Part shown: in pieces, positions 9,739-16,425 of the stretch
Position numbering within the stretch: the first letter of the stretch is position 1
Layout: each line of letters begins with the position of its first letter
Program-made: the position numbers and the translations under genes
The notes under the pieces: model-generated
What the model was told of the DNA's origin: nothing
The model's database searches: none
The model's input: only the letters and a program-made list of their open reading frames with translations
Assembly (NCBI GenBank): GCA_945965395.1
Contig: CAMFND010000140.1
Span: 1-35,630 of the forward strand
DNA: 35,630 bases
Direction of reading: 5' to 3'
DNA from: an uncultured Bacteroides sp.
GTDB taxonomy: Bacteria > Bacteroidota > Bacteroidia > Bacteroidales > Bacteroidaceae

Positions 9739-11706
9739 ATGTACATTATGAAAATCTATAAATATATAGGTGTGGCCCTGATGGTACTATCATTGGGAGC
9801 ATGTAAGACCGATGATCTGGAAAGAGACATTGATGCCTTGAAAGATCGTGTAACTGCCATGGAAGCAAAGGTCGATCGGTTGAATGAAAGCATGAACATG
9901 ATACGTGTGGCTTTGGACGGGAACAAGACCATCCAAAGTTATACAGAAAATGAGGATGGAAGTTATACTTTGACGCTAAGTGATGGAAATACAATCACGC
10001 TGACTCAGGGGAAAATAGGAGCTACGGATGTGTATCAGGAAGTGAGTATTTCTACTGACGGTAATTGGGTGATTGGCGGTGTGGAAACGGAACACCGTGC
10101 ACTGGCTGTAGATGGTGAACCGGGGGTTACTCCCCAGTTCCGTCTGACCATGGAGTCGGAAGGCAAATACTACTGGGAAGTAAGCTATGACGGCGAGCTG
10201 ACTTGGGAAGAAGTAAAGAGCCAGCAAGGAACTCGTGTATATGCTTCTGCAAGTGGAAGTTCTTCTGTAGCTGGTCCGATTGCATCGGCTGCCCCTAATG
10301 CGACAGGAGATAAATTCGAAATTACTTTAACGGGTAGTGGTACGAAATATGAAATTCCTATCGTTTCGGGTCTGGCATGTGCCATTACAGAACCTGCTCT
10401 GGAAGATGGATTTTGGATTGTACCGACTAATACAGGAGCGACTACTCCTATCGATTTGAGAGGAGAAGCGGTGTTGATAAGTGCACCGGAAGGTTGGACT
10501 GTAACTGCATCAATAGATAATTCGAATCCGACGACTTTGTCTGTTACCCCTCCGAATCAAGATGGAGCGGAAGGCATCATTACTTTGCAGGTGAATAAAG
10601 GAGTGTATTGGGCGATTGACCAGATTAAGGTACGTTCTAAGAAAGTAATCACAAGCTGGCATCAGGAATTTCTGTCAGGCGCTGAAATTGTTGTGAATGA
10701 CGTGACAATAAAGAAGGGAAGTGCGGATAATAAAGTTGTTATTAATGGAGAGGAAGTTGATTTGATTGTAGATCTTATTGATACTGATAATGCAGAAATT
10801 ACTGCAGATGGACTTTATTTTATTGGAGCTGGATTGAACGTAACATATAGCAATGAAGGAACTGGTAATAAGATTCTGATTAATGATTCTCCTACAGGAG
10901 CGAAACCGGTTGTGACATGTAATACTATATTTTTGGATGGAAACAGTTTTGTGTGTAAGAATGTTGATTTAATTGCTAAAGATGTTGTAAATGATAGCAA
11001 AACTAACCCCTTCTTAATAATAAATAACCAAAATGCTCGTTATGTGGCATTTGATGGATGTTATCTTAAGATACTTGCAAAAGCAAATCAAAGTATGTTT
11101 TTGAACACAGAAGGAATAGTAATGGAGAGTTTCTCTTTCTGTAATTCAAAAATGGAGGTGGGACGAACAGGAACTTATCGTATATTGAATATGGAAACGG
11201 ACAACCTGGTGACTTTCCCTAAAGTTCATGTTGAGAATTCTGTATTTTATGCATCTGCTGATGCTGGAAATTCAAACTTTAAATTGGTTTATGTAAAGAA
11301 CTCAAATCCAACAAATGCTGGTATAACTTCATTTATTCTACGTAATACTACATTTATTAATACACATTATTTGGGACAAGGTATTGTAAGTGGTGATATT
11401 TCTACGATGATTGTGAAGAATAATATTATTTATGCAGATAATAATAATAATAATGTGACGGTGTTCCGCAAAAGAGGAAATTCTTCAGCTCTATTGACAG
11501 CTACAGATGGAGAAGTAGCTGATAATATTGGTTATATTAAAGGTGATTTTTATTTGAACCTGTGGCAAGGAAATACTCCTCCTTTGGAAAATGCAGAAAA
11601 GATTCAGAAGTTGGATGCTTCTCCTTTTGAGACTTTGGATAAGTCAACAGGTACGTATGTCTTAAAACCAGAATATCAAGGCTATGGTGCAGCCATAAAC
11701 ATTTAA
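9739..11706 (+). CDS. DUF4988-type coiled-coil lipoprotein with C-terminal beta-helix (paralogue of the 6705 gene)
   Basis: Lipoprotein of 655 residues, lipobox LGAC (Cys22) followed by KTDD. The coiled coil at about 26-60 (LERDIDALKDRVTAMEAKV) closely resembles that of the 6705 product. It continues with the LTLSDGNTITLTQG hairpin, the DGEPGVTPQFRLTMESEGKY module and a region with LQVNKGVYWAIDQIKVR that matches VQVNKGMYWAVAKVKVR in the paralogue. Residues about 350-600 form repeated short strands consistent with a parallel beta-helix. An ATA/AAT triplet run at 11438-11454 encodes five asparagines in a turn (DNNNNNV). The start at 9748 (MKIYKY) is an alternative. A surface role with SusC/SusD is inferred from operon and lipobox; activity unknown. 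Confidence 0.8.
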   Translation: MYIMKIYKYIGVALMVLSLGACKTDDLERDIDALKDRVTAMEAKVDRLNESMNMIRVALDGNKTIQSYTENEDGSYTLTLSDGNTITLTQGKIGATDVYQEVSISTDGNWVIGGVETEHRALAVDGEPGVTPQFRLTMESEGKYYWEVSYDGELTWEEVKSQQGTRVYASASGSSSVAGPIASAAPNATGDKFEITLTGSGTKYEIPIVSGLACAITEPALEDGFWIVPTNTGATTPIDLRGEAVLISAPEGWTVTASIDNSNPTTLSVTPPNQDGAEGIITLQVNKGVYWAIDQIKVRSKKVITSWHQEFLSGAEIVVNDVTIKKGSADNKVVINGEEVDLIVDLIDTDNAEITADGLYFIGAGLNVTYSNEGTGNKILINDSPTGAKPVVTCNTIFLDGNSFVCKNVDLIAKDVVNDSKTNPFLIINNQNARYVAFDGCYLKILAKANQSMFLNTEGIVMESFSFCNSKMEVGRTGTYRILNMETDNLVTFPKVHVENSVFYASADAGNSNFKLVYVKNSNPTNAGITSFILRNTTFINTHYLGQGIVSGDISTMIVKNNIIYADNNNNNVTVFRKRGNSSALLTATDGEVADNIGYIKGDFYLNLWQGNTPPLENAEKIQKLDASPFETLDKSTGTYVLKPEYQGYGAAINI

Positions 11707-11718
11707 ACAAATAATACT

Positions 11719-13989
11719 ATGAACTTACAATTTTGGAAGAATGCATTGTTATGTTGCTGTTTATTTGCAATCACAGCATGTTCGGACGAGGAAACCGTGA
11801 ACCCTCCAGCTCCGACAAAGATACCGGAACAGCCGGCTGAACTGGCAGAACAATTAGCACAGTATAATTCAGACATTGCTGCCCTTCAGCTGATGGTGGA
11901 TGGCGAAGTGGAAGTGGTGGATTATACCTCGGATGAACAACATAACTATACGTTGGAGTTAAGTGACGGGAAAATTGTAAATGCGGCTTTACAGGCAGAA
12001 ACCGATACTGATATCCCAGCTTTTGCGATTAATGCGGATGGATATTGGGAATATCAGCTGGGAGGTGAGAAACAGACATTGACAGACCTTTCCGGTAATC
12101 CCGTTCCGGCACGTAAGAGCTTAGGAAAGGGTACATTTACCCCTCAACTGGCCTTAGGGGAAGATGGCTGTTGGCAGATGTCTCTGAACGAAGCGCATTG
12201 GAAAAAACTGTCGGACACTCCGGCTCCTTCACTGGAAGGAAAAACGGCGGCCAGCTATTCTTTGTTTAAATCCGTCACGGAAAATGAAGATGGAACATTG
12301 TCACTGGCTTTATCTGGAGGTGAAATGGTTCTTTCAATAGATGCTACGGTTTCTTCATCGGCTCAGGCATGGAAGAAATTTTTTATGAAGAGTGAAGATA
12401 ATGTATTGCTGGATTATTCGTATGCAGGATATAATCACGGAGAAAGTGCTCCATTGGATGGATTCGCCTGGGGATACAAGGTGATAAACGTGAAAGAACG
12501 TATGGAGAAAGATAATTTGTCGGCACGTGAAGCTTTAATCAAAATCTTGGATGAAAATAAGCTGGTGCGTGTTTCTAACCAGAATGCGACAAATGCTACT
12601 GCAAAAATTGTAATCTATTTCCCTGCGGATGATTATGATTTGCAACCGAAAGGTGTTACAGATAAATTCCCTGAAATTTACGGAGGAAATTTTGTAATAA
12701 AAGGTGACGGAGCTGGTAAGACACGCCTGCTGATGAACAATCCGATTGGAACAGACGAATCGACTACCGCTCCATTGCTGACTATTAAACATACCAATAG
12801 TCCGGCGAATATTAATAACTCTAAGATTCTGGCAACTGTGGTGGAAAATGCGGCTAAGGGCAGTTTCAGTGTAAAGGTTGGGTCGGTCAATGAATTATCG
12901 GTCGGCAAATGGGTACAGCTTCGTTTGCGAAGCGGAAATGATGAACTTCTAAAGAAAGAGGTGGGACCTATATATAGTCAGATGACAACAAAATGGTCGG
13001 TGGCACAACAGCCAGGGCTTTCTGAAACAAATGAGAACGGGAAAGGTGTAAATGTCATGGAATTCCATCAGATTAAGTCTATTGATGGTAATGTGGTGAC
13101 TTTCTATGAGCCGATTATGCATGAAGTGGATATCGCTTATAATGATTATGATGGTGGATGGGTAATACGTGATTATAAATATTTTGAAAATGTGGGTGTG
13201 GAAGACTTATCGTTTGTCGGGAAAGCTATTACTCCTTATTATCATCATGGGGACAATGATCAGTATGCCCCTGATGCATGGCTTTATGATAGCGGTTATA
13301 TGCCTTTGCAGTTGAGCCGTGTGGTAAATTCCTGGGTACGCAATGTAAGCTTTGAAAGTGTCAGTGAGGCTGTTACTTTTGGAGAGTCGGCCAACTGTTC
13401 GGCTTATAATATTTCGATTACGGGTAATCGCGGACACTCTGCTGTGCGTGCACAAGGTTCCAGCCGTGTGTTTATTGGCAAGGTGAGTGACGAAAGTTTT
13501 GACACACGAGGTCATGGGCAATGGCACGGTTGCGGGGTTTCCAAACCAAGTATGGGAACCGTAGTGTGGAATTGTAACTGGGGACAGGATGCCTGCTTTG
13601 AATCGCATGCCACTCAGCCTCGTGCTACGTTGTTTGATAATTGCCGAGGGGGACTGGTACGCTATCATGCCGGTGGAGCAGAAAATGAAGCACCGAATCA
13701 TTTGTCAGACCTTACTTTGTGGAATTTGTATGTGACGGGTACAATTGATGAGAAGGGTATTAACTTTGCTTCTGACTTTAAATGGTGGGATGCCGGAAGT
13801 ATCTGGTGGAAAATTTATCCTCCTATAGTGGTAGGTACACATGGGCAAGCCGTTACTTTCTCACAAGAAGAAGGTCAGCTGACATACGAAGAAAGTACAG
13901 GGGTAAAGGTTACTCCAGAGTCATTGTATGAGGCGCAGCTTCAGAATCGCTTGGGATATGTGCCGGCTTGGTTGAAATCCTTGAAATAA
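11719..13989 (+). CDS. DUF4955-type parallel beta-helix lipoprotein, first copy
   Basis: Lipoprotein of 756 residues, lipobox ITAC (Cys21) followed by SDEE. Residues 40-165 carry a stalk and beta modules like those of the preceding DUF4988 proteins (LELSDGKIV, NADGYWEYQLGG, GKGTFTPQL). From about 217 to 756 is a large domain that I associate with DUF4955. It opens with NVLLDYSYAGYNHGE (228-242) and GGNFVIKGDGAGKT, as in pectate-lyase-like helices. The core has ITGNRGHSAVRAQGSSRVFIG (567-587 region), HGCGVSKPSMG (603-613) and ACFESHATQPRAT (625-637), all shared with the next paralogue. These invariant Arg, His, Glu and Cys residues look like an active or metal site. A surface endo-lyase role is a reasonable inference, not shown. 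A terminator follows the gene. Confidence 0.8.
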   Translation: MNLQFWKNALLCCCLFAITACSDEETVNPPAPTKIPEQPAELAEQLAQYNSDIAALQLMVDGEVEVVDYTSDEQHNYTLELSDGKIVNAALQAETDTDIPAFAINADGYWEYQLGGEKQTLTDLSGNPVPARKSLGKGTFTPQLALGEDGCWQMSLNEAHWKKLSDTPAPSLEGKTAASYSLFKSVTENEDGTLSLALSGGEMVLSIDATVSSSAQAWKKFFMKSEDNVLLDYSYAGYNHGESAPLDGFAWGYKVINVKERMEKDNLSAREALIKILDENKLVRVSNQNATNATAKIVIYFPADDYDLQPKGVTDKFPEIYGGNFVIKGDGAGKTRLLMNNPIGTDESTTAPLLTIKHTNSPANINNSKILATVVENAAKGSFSVKVGSVNELSVGKWVQLRLRSGNDELLKKEVGPIYSQMTTKWSVAQQPGLSETNENGKGVNVMEFHQIKSIDGNVVTFYEPIMHEVDIAYNDYDGGWVIRDYKYFENVGVEDLSFVGKAITPYYHHGDNDQYAPDAWLYDSGYMPLQLSRVVNSWVRNVSFESVSEAVTFGESANCSAYNISITGNRGHSAVRAQGSSRVFIGKVSDESFDTRGHGQWHGCGVSKPSMGTVVWNCNWGQDACFESHATQPRATLFDNCRGGLVRYHAGGAENEAPNHLSDLTLWNLYVTGTIDEKGINFASDFKWWDAGSIWWKIYPPIVVGTHGQAVTFSQEEGQLTYEESTGVKVTPESLYEAQLQNRLGYVPAWLKSLK

Positions 13990-14009
13990 TCATAATATGG
14001 GAAATGCTG

Positions 14010-14047
14010 CCCCGTAGTAGATGCATTGCTATTACGGGGTAGTTTTG
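14010..14047 (+). terminator. Intrinsic terminator inside the PUL
   Basis: CCCCGTAGTAG (14010-14020) pairs with CTATTACGGGG (14029-14039) to give an 11-bp stem with one G-U pair and an 8-base loop, followed by TAGTTTTG. It lies between the two DUF4955 genes, so it may lower expression of the last two PUL genes relative to the first seven. The weak T-run suggests partial termination. Confidence 0.65.
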
Positions 14048-14085
14048 CCATATAGTTGTAAGAAAATAATAAGAACTGGATTTGA

Positions 14086-16407
14086 ATGAAAAAAACTTGT
14101 TTAAGATTCCTGACTGGCAGATTGTTGCTTTTCTGGGCGATAATGGTGATAGGGATGGTATGTGCATGTACGGATGAAAATCCGGCAGGTGAGGAAGGTA
14201 ATGAAGGTAACGGAAGCACGGAAGGAGATAATACACCGACAGTGAGTGATGTAATTGTTCAGATGAACCGTGATGTGGCTGATATGCAGCAGATTGCTGA
14301 GGGAAAAGTGAAGGTACTTACTTGTATGAAAGAAAGCAACGGACGTTATCTGGTAGAATTGGATAACGGACATGTGCTCACCGTGTATGCAGAGGAGGAA
14401 CAGGTAAAGAAGAACTCCGTCCCATTAGTGGGTATTGATGCAGATGGTTATTGGGTGTGTGAACTGGATGGAAAAACCGAAAACCTGACCACTGCAGACG
14501 GACAGTTGGCGGCGGCTTTAAGTTCGGCAGGGAAAGGGACTTTTACTCCTCAGTTCCGGGTGGGAGAAAAAAACTTCTGGGAAGTTTCTTATAACGGTTC
14601 TCAATGGATGCAAATAGGTACCCGTCAGGTATGGGATGTAGAAAAGGAACCGGCTGCAGCTTTTTCTCCTTTTGCCGGATGTTCGGCAGATGAGGATGCG
14701 GGAACATTGACTATATCTTTGCGTTGTGGAGAGAAGAAAATTAGTACACAAGTGCAGGGAAAAGGTACTACGGATGCCTGGAACAAATTTGTGGCAGGTT
14801 CGGCCGATAATGTGTTGCTGGATTTTTCTTATGCCGGTTACAAACATGGGGAGGTGGAAGCTCCTGATGGATTTGCATTAGGATATGAAACGATTAATGT
14901 AAAGGAATATATGGATGCTCATCCCGATTTGACAGCACGGGAGGCATTCCTGAATTTACTGAAAGAGAAAAAATTAGTACGCATTGACGACGAAAGCAAA
15001 TCGTATTCAAATGCCAATGCAAGAGTGGTGTTCTACTTTCCGGCAGGAGAATATGTGCTGCATAATGAGGAGGATAATACACTGATACAAGGTGTTGAAA
15101 ACCCCGCGTACGATGGAAAAGGGAATAATACGAGCTCGTCTATCATTATCTATGGTGGAAACTTTGTAATAAAAGGAGACGGACCCGACAAAACGTTCAT
15201 TAAAATGGATACTCCGAATTTGCCAACCGATACGAAGGTGATGTATTCTTCTCCGGTAATGATTAACATCAAGCATAATGCATGGCTGGGAACAGAGTAT
15301 GAAGTGACGGCAAATGTCGAGAAAGGAACCTTTAAGGTAAAAGTGGCCGGAGCTTCGAATTTTAAAGCAGGTGAATGGGTGTGCTTGTATTTGCACGATA
15401 ATAGTCCGGAACTGGTGAAACAGGAACTGCTGCCGTATGCCTGGGAATCGACGATGACCAATATCTCGACAGAAGGAGTGCAGGTGGAGGATTATCATCA
15501 GATTGTGAACATCAGCGGGGATGAAATAACCTTTAAAGAACCGATTATGCATGAGGTGGATGCACAATGGAACTGGAAACTGCGTAAATATTCGTATTAT
15601 GAGAATGTGGGAGTAGAGGATTTGACATTTGTAGGGCGTGCAGTAGATGATTTCAAGCATCATCGTAGTTGGATTGATGATGGTGCTTACAAGCCGATTG
15701 CTTTTATGCGCGTTGTCAATTCATGGATGCGGCGTGTGAATTTTGAGAATGTGAGCGAGGCAGCTTCAATTATTTCGAGTGCGAATTTTTCTGCTTATAA
15801 GATTAATATTACTGGAAATCGTGGTCATGCAGCCATCCGTTCCCAAGGTTCCAGCCGGGTATTTATCGGTGCGGTGCGTGATTGTACAGACGGTCCGTTG
15901 GCGGATGAATATCCTACGTTCCAGAGTAATACCGGGCAGTATCATGCCTGCGGTGTATCAAAACCCAGTATGGGAGCTGTTATCTGGAAGGTTACGTGGG
16001 GAGATGATGCTTGCTTTGAATCGCATGCCACTCAGCCTCGTGCTACACTGATAGATAATTGTACAGGTGGTTTTGTGCAGTCCAGACAGGGCGGAGACGC
16101 CAATCAAGTGCCGAATCATTTGAATGACCTGACCATCTGGAATATGTTCTCTACGAAAACAAAACTGAATGGCAATGGTACACTGCCGGCGAATGGGGAA
16201 TTTGACTGGTGGCGTACGGGTTGGAAATATTGGAAAATTTTACCGCCGGTTATTGTAGGATTCCATGGTGATCCTGTCAAGTTTGTACAAGAGCAGGTGA
16301 AATTGGATGAAAGTAATGGTTTGCCGGTAGAACCTCAGTCACTTTATGAGGCACAATTGGAACGCCGTTTGGGTAGTGTTCCAGCTTTGTTGAAGGCTTT
16401 GAAATAA
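14086..16407 (+). CDS. DUF4955-type parallel beta-helix lipoprotein, second copy
   Basis: Lipoprotein of 773 residues; the likely lipidated Cys is 28 (lipobox VCAC) followed by TDEN and a Gly/Glu/Asn-rich linker. It has the same architecture as the 11719 product: a stalk region with VIVQMNRDVADMQQI, beta modules (VELDNGHVLTVY, DADGYWVCELDG, GKGTFTPQFRVG), then the large beta-helix domain opening with NVLLDFSYAGYKHGE. The core blocks GNRGHAAIRSQGSSRVFIG, HACGVSKPSMG and ACFESHATQPRAT are nearly identical to those of the first copy, as is the end (SLYEAQLERRLGSVPALLKALK read in two parts). Between blocks the two proteins differ in loops. This points to an old tandem duplication with conserved function. 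The gene lies 96 bases after the first copy, beyond a terminator. Confidence 0.8.
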   Translation: MKKTCLRFLTGRLLLFWAIMVIGMVCACTDENPAGEEGNEGNGSTEGDNTPTVSDVIVQMNRDVADMQQIAEGKVKVLTCMKESNGRYLVELDNGHVLTVYAEEEQVKKNSVPLVGIDADGYWVCELDGKTENLTTADGQLAAALSSAGKGTFTPQFRVGEKNFWEVSYNGSQWMQIGTRQVWDVEKEPAAAFSPFAGCSADEDAGTLTISLRCGEKKISTQVQGKGTTDAWNKFVAGSADNVLLDFSYAGYKHGEVEAPDGFALGYETINVKEYMDAHPDLTAREAFLNLLKEKKLVRIDDESKSYSNANARVVFYFPAGEYVLHNEEDNTLIQGVENPAYDGKGNNTSSSIIIYGGNFVIKGDGPDKTFIKMDTPNLPTDTKVMYSSPVMINIKHNAWLGTEYEVTANVEKGTFKVKVAGASNFKAGEWVCLYLHDNSPELVKQELLPYAWESTMTNISTEGVQVEDYHQIVNISGDEITFKEPIMHEVDAQWNWKLRKYSYYENVGVEDLTFVGRAVDDFKHHRSWIDDGAYKPIAFMRVVNSWMRRVNFENVSEAASIISSANFSAYKINITGNRGHAAIRSQGSSRVFIGAVRDCTDGPLADEYPTFQSNTGQYHACGVSKPSMGAVIWKVTWGDDACFESHATQPRATLIDNCTGGFVQSRQGGDANQVPNHLNDLTIWNMFSTKTKLNGNGTLPANGEFDWWRTGWKYWKILPPVIVGFHGDPVKFVQEQVKLDESNGLPVEPQSLYEAQLERRLGSVPALLKALK

Positions 16408-16425
16408 TTTAAAACTTTAAATATC

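Noticed and set aside
13207-13701. 164-residue open frame on the minus strand
   Set aside because: Antisense to the conserved core of the first DUF4955 gene, with no signal peptide or domain.
14040-14047. TAGTTTTG as a promoter for the second DUF4955 gene
   Set aside because: It overlaps the terminator tail and has no -33 TTTG at 19-21 bp; left as a note only.
15007-15663. 218-residue open frame on the minus strand
   Set aside because: Lies entirely antisense within the second DUF4955 gene, which has strong paralogue support; the antisense product has no recognisable motif.
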